From Nocardia asteroides (GTDB taxonomy: Bacteria; Actinomycetota; Actinomycetes; Mycobacteriales; Mycobacteriaceae), in NCBI RefSeq assembly GCF_021183625.1, contig NZ_CP089214.1, positions 5,890,001 through 5,954,000 on the forward strand: a DNA stretch of 64,000 nt, given 5' to 3'. The number at the start of each line of letters is the position of its first letter. Positions within the stretch are counted from its first letter, which is position 1. The notes below the pieces were generated by a model that saw only the letters and a program-made list of their open reading frames with translations, ran no database searches and was not told where the DNA came from. The position numbers and the translations under genes are program-made. Shown one piece after another: positions 43,180 to 50,848 of the stretch.

Positions 43180-45450
43180 TCAGGGCGCGAGCGTGGACAG
43201 CTCGGCCGGGAGATCGGTGCTGTGCAGCACGGTGAGCCGCTGGGTGGCGCGGGTGAGCGCGACGTACAGGTCGTTCCGCCCGCGCGGTGACTCGTCGAGG
43301 ATCGCGGCCGGCTCGACCAGGAGCACCGCGTCGAACTCCAGCCCCTTCACCTCGGCGACGGTGAGCACCCGCACCGACTCGCTCGGCGGCTCGGGCAGCG
43401 CGCCCGCCAGCGCGTGCGGCACTATCACCGCCGTGGTCCCCGGCCCGGTCTCGGCCGCCACCGCCTTGCCCACCGCGTCGGCCAGCTCGCCGGAGGCCAC
43501 CCGCACCGCCTTCGGCTCCACCCCGGTGGCCCGGATCGAACGCGGCACCTCGGCCGCCGGATCGATCGCCGCCAGCACCCCCGCCGCCACCGCCATGATC
43601 TCGGCAGGCGTCCGGTAGTTGACGGTCAGCTCGGCCAGCTTCCAGCGCCGCGCCACGTACGGCTCCAGGATCTCCTGCCAGGACGAGGCGCCCGCCGGGT
43701 CGCCGGTCTGCGCCACGTCGCCGACCGCGGTGATCCAGCGGTTCGGGATCCGCCGCATGACCATGCGCCAGGCCATGGCCGAGAGCTCCTGCGCCTCGTC
43801 CACGATGACGTGGCCGTAGGTCCAGGTGCGGTCGCCGGCGGCGCGCTCGGCGGTGGTCTGGCTGGTGCGCACGTTCTGCCGCTCGGCCAGCTGCCCGGCG
43901 TCGATCAGGTCGTAGGCCATGAGGATCTCCGGGTCGAGCTCGTCCTCCAGATCCTGCGGCGCCGAGCCGGTGAGGATGTCCAGCGCGTCCTGCGCCTCCT
44001 CCAGCCTGGCCCGGTAGCGCCGCCGCGAGCGCTCCCGCTCCTCGGCGTCGTCCACCCCGAGCAGCTCGGCCAGCTCGTCCAGCAGCGGGGCGTCGGCGGC
44101 GCTGAACTCGCCGGTGGCCCGCCGGTGCAGCTCGGCCCGGTCGGCCTCCGGCATGGTCCGCGCCACCCGGGCCAGCCGCTCCGGCTGGGCCAGCAGGTCG
44201 GCGAGCACCTCCTGCGGCGAGAGGATCGGCCAGAGCCGGGTGATGGCGGCCTGCACCTCGGGGTCGGAGCGCATCTCGTCCCTGATGTCGTTCAGCTCGG
44301 CGGGGGCGAGCAGGCTCTCCGCGCCGACCAGGTTGGCGCCCATGGTGGCGGCGAGCTGCTCGGTGAGCGCGTCGATCACCGAGGCGGCGAAGATCGGCCG
44401 CGCCAGGTTGTGCGGGCGCCGGGAGGAGCGGGCCCGGCCGCGCGCCTTCGTCGCGATGCCGCGGTCCAGCGTCACCGGGTAGCCGTCGAAGCGCAGCCGG
44501 ATCGGCTGGGCGGGCACCTCCTGCCGGTCCCGGACGGCCTGCTTGAGCACGTCGAGGATGGCGAGCGAGCCCTTGAGCTCGCCCGCGCGCAGGCTGTCCT
44601 CCCTGGTGGCCTTCACCCCGGGGTAGAGGTCGCCGATGGTGGAGAGCAGCACGCCGGTCTCGCCGAGCGAGGGGAGCACCTGCCCGATGTAGTCGAGGAA
44701 GGTCGCGTTCGGGCCGATGATCAGCACGCCGCTCTTGGCCAGCTGCTGCCGGTAGGTGTAGAGCAGGTAGGCGGCGCGGTGCAGCGCCACCGCGGTCTTG
44801 CCGGTGCCCGGCCCGCCCTGCACGACGAGCACGCTCTTGTGCTCGGAGCGGATGATCGCGTCCTGCTCGGTCTGGATGGTCTCGACGATGTCGTTCATGT
44901 GCCCGGTGCGGGCGGCGTTCAGCGCGGCGAGCAGCGCGCTCTCGCCGCCGACCCCCTCGTCCGGCTGCGCGGCGCCCGCCGCCTCCAGCGCCTCGACCGC
45001 GAGGTACTCGTCGTTCAGCGCGGTCACCCTGCGGTTGCGCGAGCGGATGTGCCTGCGCCGCCGCACCCCCTCCGGCATGGCGGTGGTGGCCAGGTAGAAC
45101 GGCCGGGCCAGGGGAGCGCGCCAGTCCAGCAGCAGCGGCTCGTAGTCGTGCTCCTCGTCCAGGATGCCGAGCCTGCCGACGTAGCGGCTGGCGTCCTCGG
45201 ACTGCTCCGGGTCGAGGTCGATCCGGCCGAAGCAGAGGCCGTGCTCGGCGGCGTCGTACTTGGCCAGGTCCTCGCTGTAGAGCTGAGTGAACGATTCCCG
45301 CTCGCTGCGCGCCTGCGGGGTGCCGCCCGCCTCGAGCAGGACGGTGCGCAGCCGGGTGCGCGCGTACTCGCGCATGGCGTCCAGCCGCTCGTACAGCGCG
45401 GTCAGGTACTCCTGCTCGGTTACCAGGTCGTCGTCGCGGCCTTCGGGCAC
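43180..45450 (-). CDS. helR: HelR/HelD-like RNA-polymerase-recycling ATPase (UvrD/PcrA superfamily)
   Basis: The 756-residue protein is a superfamily 1 helicase-like ATPase of class II HelD type. An N-terminal coiled coil (EYARTRLRTVLLEAGG onward) is followed by Walker A LVVQGGPGTGKTAVALHRAA, Walker B VIVDEAQELSAMAWRMV, motif III GDVAQTGDPAGASSWQEI and the C-terminal VKGLEFDAVLLVEP with YVALTRATQRL. HelD/HelR proteins remove stalled or rifamycin-bound RNA polymerase from DNA. No rifamycin-associated element was found upstream. A general UvrD-type helicase remains a possibility, because partner-interaction residues cannot be checked. Confidence 0.8.
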   Translation of the reverse strand: MPEGRDDDLVTEQEYLTALYERLDAMREYARTRLRTVLLEAGGTPQARSERESFTQLYSEDLAKYDAAEHGLCFGRIDLDPEQSEDASRYVGRLGILDEEHDYEPLLLDWRAPLARPFYLATTAMPEGVRRRRHIRSRNRRVTALNDEYLAVEALEAAGAAQPDEGVGGESALLAALNAARTGHMNDIVETIQTEQDAIIRSEHKSVLVVQGGPGTGKTAVALHRAAYLLYTYRQQLAKSGVLIIGPNATFLDYIGQVLPSLGETGVLLSTIGDLYPGVKATREDSLRAGELKGSLAILDVLKQAVRDRQEVPAQPIRLRFDGYPVTLDRGIATKARGRARSSRRPHNLARPIFAASVIDALTEQLAATMGANLVGAESLLAPAELNDIRDEMRSDPEVQAAITRLWPILSPQEVLADLLAQPERLARVARTMPEADRAELHRRATGEFSAADAPLLDELAELLGVDDAEERERSRRRYRARLEEAQDALDILTGSAPQDLEDELDPEILMAYDLIDAGQLAERQNVRTSQTTAERAAGDRTWTYGHVIVDEAQELSAMAWRMVMRRIPNRWITAVGDVAQTGDPAGASSWQEILEPYVARRWKLAELTVNYRTPAEIMAVAAGVLAAIDPAAEVPRSIRATGVEPKAVRVASGELADAVGKAVAAETGPGTTAVIVPHALAGALPEPPSESVRVLTVAEVKGLEFDAVLLVEPAAILDESPRGRNDLYVALTRATQRLTVLHSTDLPAELSTLAP

Positions 45451-45542
45451 ACTGAACTCCTTCTCGGCCGGGTGGGAGTCCGCTGCGCGCGGAGTGCGCA
45501 GCCGGAGAACGGAACGATCGAGTCTACTCCGGCCGGTGCCGG

Positions 45543-46955
45543 TCAGGAGGCGTGCGTGCTGGTCGGGTGGTTCCGGTCACCGCCGGACTTGGCCTGGTAC
45601 ATCGCTACGTCGGCGTCGTGCAGCACCGCCTCCGGGGTGCGGTCGTCGCCGGGCAGCAGATCGGTGGCGCCGACCGAGGCGTCCACCTCGATCCGGTGCC
45701 CGCGCGCGATGATCGGCTCCGCCATGGCGGTGCGCAGCCGCTGCGCCAGCGCGTCCCGGTCGGCGGCGCGGGTGCGCCCGGCGACCAGGACCAGGAACTC
45801 GTCGCCGCCGAGCCTGCCGACCACGTCGTCGGCGCGCAGCGCCCGCTGCAACCGTTGCGCCACGATCTGCAGCACGGTGTCGCCGATGGCGTGCCCGAGC
45901 GTGTCGTTGATCGCCTTGAAGCCGTCCAGGTCGATGAAGAGCACCAGCGAGACCGGCTGCTCGTCACCGGCGGCCAGCGCCTCGGCCAGCCGGGCCAGCA
46001 CCAGCGACCGGTTGGCCAGCCCGGTCAGCGAGTCGTGCGTCGCCTGGTACTCCAGCTGCCTGCGGCTGGCGCGGACCTCGGTGATGTCGGAGAACGAGGA
46101 GACCGCGGAGGAGTCCGGGTCGTCCGGGTTCAGCAGCCTGCTGCTGCCGGAGAGCCAGCGGCGCTGCCCGTCGTGCCGGTCGACCCCGAAGACGTAGCCG
46201 GTGATGGTCTCGCCGGTGGCCAGCGTGCGCGCCACCTGGTGCCTGGCCGGGGCCAGCGGGCGGGCGGCGGCGTCCAGCAGGGTGATCGGCAGCTCCTCGA
46301 TCCGGCAGCCGATCGGCTCGAGCCCGGTGTGCACGCCGAAGATGCGCCGCGCGGCCGGGTTGATGGACTCGATCCGGCCGTCCCGGTCGATGCAGACCAC
46401 GCCCTCCTCCAGCTGCTCCACCACCGTGGTGAAGTGCTGCTCGGCGCGGCGCTGCGCGGCCTCCGCGGTGCGCTGCGCGGTGAGGTCGTGCAGCACCACC
46501 TGGTAGGCGAGGCGGCCGTGCCAGGGGGTGAGCACGGCGACGGTCTGCACGTCCACGGTGCTGCCGTCCACCCGGAGCAGCGTCATCGCGGCGGGCGGCG
46601 AGCCCGAGCCCTCCTCGGTGAGCCCCGCGATCCGGTTCAGCATGGCTGGCACGAAGCGGGGGTGCACGAAGTCGGTGAGCGGCCTGCCGACCACCTCGGC
46701 GGCGGACGCGGCGCCGACCAGCCGGACGGCGGCGGGATTCACGTAGACGACGGTGCCGCGCTCGTGCACGCAGACGCCGTCCGGGATGTGCTCGACCAGC
46801 GAGCGGTAGCGCTGGGCGACCAGCTCGGCGCCGGCGACGCGCGCGTCATCGGCCGGTGTGCCGGCAGCATCGACGGTGCCGTCCTCACCCACGTCGCTCC
46901 CCGATCGCTCGTCCCGCGCCACACCCGGAACGGCAGCCACCCGCACCCTGGCCAC
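45543..46955 (-). CDS. PAS-PAS-GGDEF diguanylate cyclase
   Basis: The 470-residue cytoplasmic protein has two PAS sensor domains (about 45-165 and 172-297) and a C-terminal diguanylate cyclase. The active site RLGGDEFLVL has an intact GGDEF at 383-387, and RADD at 374-377 is the inhibitory I-site exactly five residues before it. It should make c-di-GMP from GTP. No EAL domain is present. Neither PAS carries an obvious heme or flavin motif. Start GTG 46955 lacks a good ribosome binding site; internal GTGs are possible. It lies between the DevS and HelR genes on the same strand. Confidence 0.92.
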   Translation of the reverse strand: MARVRVAAVPGVARDERSGSDVGEDGTVDAAGTPADDARVAGAELVAQRYRSLVEHIPDGVCVHERGTVVYVNPAAVRLVGAASAAEVVGRPLTDFVHPRFVPAMLNRIAGLTEEGSGSPPAAMTLLRVDGSTVDVQTVAVLTPWHGRLAYQVVLHDLTAQRTAEAAQRRAEQHFTTVVEQLEEGVVCIDRDGRIESINPAARRIFGVHTGLEPIGCRIEELPITLLDAAARPLAPARHQVARTLATGETITGYVFGVDRHDGQRRWLSGSSRLLNPDDPDSSAVSSFSDITEVRASRRQLEYQATHDSLTGLANRSLVLARLAEALAAGDEQPVSLVLFIDLDGFKAINDTLGHAIGDTVLQIVAQRLQRALRADDVVGRLGGDEFLVLVAGRTRAADRDALAQRLRTAMAEPIIARGHRIEVDASVGATDLLPGDDRTPEAVLHDADVAMYQAKSGGDRNHPTSTHAS

Positions 46956-47097
46956 GGGGGTAACCGGTTCGCCCGCCGGGGAGCCGGCGGAGGAGCACAG
47001 ATATTGCCCGGTGCCGCAGAAGCCGTCCAGAGCAGTACTCGATCATATGTCGATCGCGCGCACCGTTCCCGTTACCGCACGGTACGCACGGGCTCGA

Positions 47098-48819
47098 TCA
47101 GAGCGGCACCGACCAGCGCAGCCTGGTGCCGGGGAAGGTGCTCGGATCGGCGTCCGGCCCCGCGGTCACCACCGCGAGCGAACCGCCCGCCGACTCGGCG
47201 CGCTGCTCCAGATTGCGCAGCCCGGAGCGGGCGACGTGGTGCGGCATGCCCCAGCCGTTGTCGGTGACCACCACGGTGAGCGCGCTGCCCGCGGCCACCT
47301 CGACCAGCACGGTGTCGGCGCCGGAGTGCCGCACGGCATTGCTGACCGCTTCGCGCACCACCGCCTCGGTGTGGTCGGCCAGCTCCGGCGCGAGCCCGTC
47401 CACCGGGCCGCTGATCCGCAGGTCGGCGTGGAGCGCGGTCTCCGCGGTCTGCTGGCGCACCGCGTCGGCCAGCCGCTGCGGCAGCCCGACCCCGCCGTGC
47501 AGGTCAAAGATCGAGGTCCGGATCTCCTGCACCACCTCGTGCAGGTCGTCGATGGTGGCGCCGAGCCGCTCCCGCACCTCCGGCCCCCGCACCTGTGGCA
47601 GCGTGCTCTGCAGCGAAAGGCCGATGGCGAAGAGCCGCTGGATGACGTGGTCGTGCAGGTCGCGGGCGATCCGGTCGCGGTCGGCGACCAGGTCCAGTTC
47701 GCGCACCCGCTGCTGGGCGTCGGCGAGCTGCATGGCCAGCGCGGCCTGGTCGGTGAAGGCGGCCGTCAGCTCGACCAGCTCGTCGTCGAACGGCGCGAAC
47801 CCGGCGGGGCGGATGGTGACCAGCACGCCGAGCGTGCTGTCCGGGGTGCAGAGCGGAAGCACCAGCACCGGCCCGGCATTGCGCAGCGGCACCCCGAGCT
47901 CGGCGTCGCCGAGCTCGTCCCAGCGCAGCGGGGTGCGCCGGGTGAAGGCCTCGCCGAGCGCGGTGCCCGCCACCCGCACCGGCTGCCAGTCGGCGCCCGC
48001 GTCCGGCCCGACCCACTGCGTCACCACCAGCTCCCGCACCGGGGTGCCGCCCGCGACCCGCATCGGGGCGCTGGCCAGGAAGGCCTGGTGCGAGCCGCTC
48101 AGCGTGCGGGCGTGGTCGACCACGTGCGCCAGCACCCGGTCGGAGTCGGTGCCGGCCAGGAACTCGGTGGCGATGTCGCGGGTGGCCTCGATCCAGGCCT
48201 GCCTGGTCCGCGCCGACTCGTAGAGCCTGGCGTTGTCCACCGCGGTGCCCGCGGCCGCGGCCAGCGCCTGCACCAGCACGTCGTCGTCCTCGGTGAAGGG
48301 CTGGCCGCCTGCCTTCTCGGTGAGGTAGAGGCTGCCGAACACCTCGTCCCTGATCCGCACCGCGACCCCGAGGAAGGTGCGCATGGGCGGATGGCCGGAC
48401 GGGAAGCCGACCGAGTCCGGGTGCGTGGTGAGGTCGTCCAGCCGCACCGGCCGGGTGTGCCCGAAGACCGTGCCGAGCACCCCGTGCCCGGCGGGCTGGG
48501 CCGCGATCTTCGCCCTGGTGGCGTCGTCGATGCCCTCGTCGAGGAACTGCACCACCTGCTCGTCGTGGCCGCGCACCGCGAGCGCGCCGTAGCGCGCGTC
48601 GACCAGCTGGGTGGCGGCGCGCACGATGGCCCGGAGCGTGTCGTCCAGGTCCAGCCCCCTGGTGACCGTGAGCATCGCCTCGACCAGGCCGTCCATCCGG
48701 TCCCTGGAGTCGATGATGAGCTCGACCCGCTCCTTCACCTCGCCGAGCAGCTCGCGCAACCGCAGCTGGGAGAGGGTGTCGCGCACCGAGTAGGGATCGC
48801 TGCCGTTCTCGTCGGTCAT
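47098..48819 (-). CDS. devS: DevS/DosS-type GAF sensor histidine kinase
   Basis: The 573-residue kinase matches DosS of M. tuberculosis from start to end. GAF-A (about 60-200) contains SGHPPMRTFLG; His143 corresponds to the heme-binding His149. GAF-B follows (about 225-370). The HisKA_3 dimerisation helix has phospho-acceptor His389 in DRIARDLHDHVIQRLF; the ATPase domain follows with NAVRHSG and GWGMPHH. It senses oxygen, NO or CO and phosphorylates DevR. It is not adjacent to devR: a hibernation-factor gene on the other strand lies between. Its stop is 142 bases from the GGDEF gene. Confidence 0.93.
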   Translation of the reverse strand: MTDENGSDPYSVRDTLSQLRLRELLGEVKERVELIIDSRDRMDGLVEAMLTVTRGLDLDDTLRAIVRAATQLVDARYGALAVRGHDEQVVQFLDEGIDDATRAKIAAQPAGHGVLGTVFGHTRPVRLDDLTTHPDSVGFPSGHPPMRTFLGVAVRIRDEVFGSLYLTEKAGGQPFTEDDDVLVQALAAAAGTAVDNARLYESARTRQAWIEATRDIATEFLAGTDSDRVLAHVVDHARTLSGSHQAFLASAPMRVAGGTPVRELVVTQWVGPDAGADWQPVRVAGTALGEAFTRRTPLRWDELGDAELGVPLRNAGPVLVLPLCTPDSTLGVLVTIRPAGFAPFDDELVELTAAFTDQAALAMQLADAQQRVRELDLVADRDRIARDLHDHVIQRLFAIGLSLQSTLPQVRGPEVRERLGATIDDLHEVVQEIRTSIFDLHGGVGLPQRLADAVRQQTAETALHADLRISGPVDGLAPELADHTEAVVREAVSNAVRHSGADTVLVEVAAGSALTVVVTDNGWGMPHHVARSGLRNLEQRAESAGGSLAVVTAGPDADPSTFPGTRLRWSVPL

Positions 48820-48964
48820 CCGCGCATTCCCCTGCTGCCGGGCGTCGGCGCCCGAACTCGAAAACCCCTGGCGCGCGGCACCGGCCGCGCGGGTCCAGTT
48901 TAGAACGCCGGGGTGGTGCGCAGGCCGCGCGCGGGGCCGTGTCGCACGCCCGGGCCGGTGACAG

Positions 48965-48979
48965 AGGACTTTCGACCCT
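48965..48979. promoter_or_regulatory. Candidate DevR (DosR) box upstream of the hibernation factor
   Basis: aggactttcgaccct matches 11 of 14 core positions of the DosR palindrome GGGACTTTAGTCCC, including GGACTTT and CCC. It is 65 bases upstream of the ATG at 49044 and also lies between devS and the divergent hibernation gene. Confidence 0.6.
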
Positions 48980-49043
48980 GGTCCGGTGCGGTGGGCGGCT
49001 GTTCCATGGTCAGCGGGAACGAATCGGAAGTGGGGTGTGGCAG

Positions 49044-49922
49044 ATGGATTCGTCGAAGCGAGTGGGCCGGTCGTCCGCGCCGCGGTCGGTGGCGATGCGC
49101 CGCCGTCCGGTGGCGGCGGGCCGGATCCGCGGCACGCCCGCGCCGGAGCGGGCCGTGCAGCAGTGGACGACCGCCGGTGATCCGGTGCTCGCGGTGACCA
49201 CCTCGGGCGAGGTGGAGCCCGCCGAGGTGACCAGGGCGGTGCGCGCCATCGGGCGGGTGCTGCGCAGGCACCGGCTCGACGCCACCACCAGGGTCAGGGT
49301 GACGGCGCCCGCCCGCCCCGGCGAGCCGACGCTGGTGCAGGCCAACCTGTGCCTGCGCGACCTGCCGACCCGGGTGCAGGTCACCGGCCCGCGCGGCTTC
49401 GCGGTGACCTTCGCCGCCGAGCGGCTGGACCGCAGGTTGGCCCGTGCCGCCTCCGGGGAGGCGCGGGCCTGGCCGGATCCGGCCAGGCCGCCGCTCACCG
49501 CGGTCACCGCGGTCCGGCCGATCGTGCGCGGCAAGCAGTGCCTGCTGCTGGACGGCACCGTCGCCGAGGCGGCGGCCATCCTGGACGCCATGGATTACGA
49601 GGCGTATCTCTTCGTGGACGCCGAGACCGGGGAGGACGCGGTCGTGCACTGGGTGGACGGGGTCGGGGCCGGGCTCATCCGGCAGCGCTGCACCCGCCCC
49701 GCGCCGTCCCCGATGACCGGGCCGCTGCAGGTCGGGGCGCTCACCGTGCGCACGAGCACCGAGCCGGCGCCGGTGCTGACCAAGGCCGCCGCCGCGCATC
49801 GGCTCTGCCGCGCCGGCCTGCCGTTCCTGTTCTTCACCGACACCGCCACCGGCCGCGGCGCCCTGCTCTACCGCCGCTACGACGGTGACCTGACGCTGGT
49901 CACGCCCGCCACCGCGGGTTGA
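49044..49922 (+). CDS. Ribosome hibernation factor with two S30AE C-terminal domains (RafH-like)
   Basis: The 292-residue protein is related to HPF/RafH. A basic N-terminal linker precedes an S30AE-like stretch (about 45-135). Two tandem S30AE C-terminal domains follow at about 155-215 (IVRGKQCLLLDGTVAEAAAI, DYEAYLFVDAETGEDAVVHW) and 226-290 (LLYRRYDGDLTLVTPA). HPF proteins dimerise 70S ribosomes into 100S in stationary phase or hypoxia; in mycobacteria RafH (Rv0079) is DosR-controlled. A DevR-like box and the flanking devS and devR genes support that link here. ATG 49044 has a ggggtg site. Confidence 0.82.
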   Translation: MDSSKRVGRSSAPRSVAMRRRPVAAGRIRGTPAPERAVQQWTTAGDPVLAVTTSGEVEPAEVTRAVRAIGRVLRRHRLDATTRVRVTAPARPGEPTLVQANLCLRDLPTRVQVTGPRGFAVTFAAERLDRRLARAASGEARAWPDPARPPLTAVTAVRPIVRGKQCLLLDGTVAEAAAILDAMDYEAYLFVDAETGEDAVVHWVDGVGAGLIRQRCTRPAPSPMTGPLQVGALTVRTSTEPAPVLTKAAAAHRLCRAGLPFLFFTDTATGRGALLYRRYDGDLTLVTPATAG

Positions 49923-49951
49923 TCGCGCAGGGTTCGGATGGCCGGTCCGCG

Positions 49952-49981
49952 GGCCGGGTGGCGTCGCCGCGCCGCCCGGCC
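49952..49981. terminator. Bidirectional terminator between hibernation factor and devR
   Basis: A 12-bp stem (one G-T) with a 6-base loop lies between the convergent stop codons. Confidence 0.7.
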
Positions 49982-49995
49982 ACGCGGGACCTGGC

Positions 49996-50628
49996 TCAGG
50001 CGCCGGAGTCCAGCTTGCTGGCGAGCACAGCCGCCTGGGTGCGGCGCTCCATGCCGAGTTTGGCGAGCAGCCGGGAGACGTAGTTCTTCACCGTCTTCTC
50101 GGCGAGGAACATGCGCGCGGCGATCTGCCGGTTCGTGAGCCCCTCGCCGAGCAGCGCGAGCAGCCGCCGCTCCTGTTCGGTGAGGCGCTCCAGGGTGGCG
50201 GCCCCGCTGGTGTGCCGCAGCCGCGCCTCCAGCGTCTCCGCCGAGCGCGCGCCGAGCAGCGAGCGCCCGGCGCCGACCTGCTTGATCGCCTCGGCCAGCT
50301 CCATCCCCTTGATGTTCTTCACCACATACCCGCCCGCCCCGGCCAGCACCGCGTCCAGCATGGCGTGCTCGTCGCTGAACGAGGTGAGGATGAGGCAGCG
50401 CAGCCCGTCGTGCTCGGCGAGCAGGTCGCGGCAGAGCTCGATGCCGTTGCCGTCCGGCAGCCGCACATCCAGCACCGCGACGTCGGGGTGCACCGCGCGC
50501 ACCCCGGACAGCGCGGCCGCGACGGTACCGGCCTGACCGACGACGGTCAGCTCCGGATCGCTCTGCAGTAGATCCACCAGCCCCCGCCGGACGATCTCGT
50601 GGTCGTCGACCAGGAACACCCCGAGCAT
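49996..50628 (-). CDS. devR: DevR/DosR-type response regulator
   Basis: The 210-residue NarL/FixJ regulator is near-identical in pattern to mycobacterial DosR. The receiver domain has Asp8/Asp9 and phospho-acceptor Asp54 in VLDVRLPDGNGIELCRDLL; SGYVVK-like GGYVVKNIKGMELA is conserved. The DNA-binding helix-turn-helix (about 148-205) includes LTNRQIAARMFLAEKTVKNY and RLLAKLGMERRTQAAV. The ATG has a ggaggg site. DevR would activate the box at 48965-48979 and other dormancy genes outside the window. It is convergent with the hibernation factor and divergent from uvrA. Confidence 0.96.
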   Translation of the reverse strand: MLGVFLVDDHEIVRRGLVDLLQSDPELTVVGQAGTVAAALSGVRAVHPDVAVLDVRLPDGNGIELCRDLLAEHDGLRCLILTSFSDEHAMLDAVLAGAGGYVVKNIKGMELAEAIKQVGAGRSLLGARSAETLEARLRHTSGAATLERLTEQERRLLALLGEGLTNRQIAARMFLAEKTVKNYVSRLLAKLGMERRTQAAVLASKLDSGA

Positions 50629-50848
50629 CCCGCCCTCCGCTCCGCCCGCCGCCGACGCGGCGCCGCGTCCGTATGCTGGACGACGAATACGTGCGGCGCC
50701 TGCACCCCGGCGGCCGCGGTCGTCGTGTTCTGCGACCCCACCTTAGCCCCCGCCCCGACCTCGCGGCCGCTACTTGTCGGTGGTCGCCTCTAGCATCGCC
50801 GCCGGGGACAGCTGTGCACGTCGGAACACGATCGAGAAGGGACTTCTG

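Noticed and set aside
45451..45542. A rifamycin-associated element upstream of the HelR gene
   Set aside because: Only a 7-bp gctgcgc/gcgcagc repeat is present; the known 19-bp element sequence was not found.
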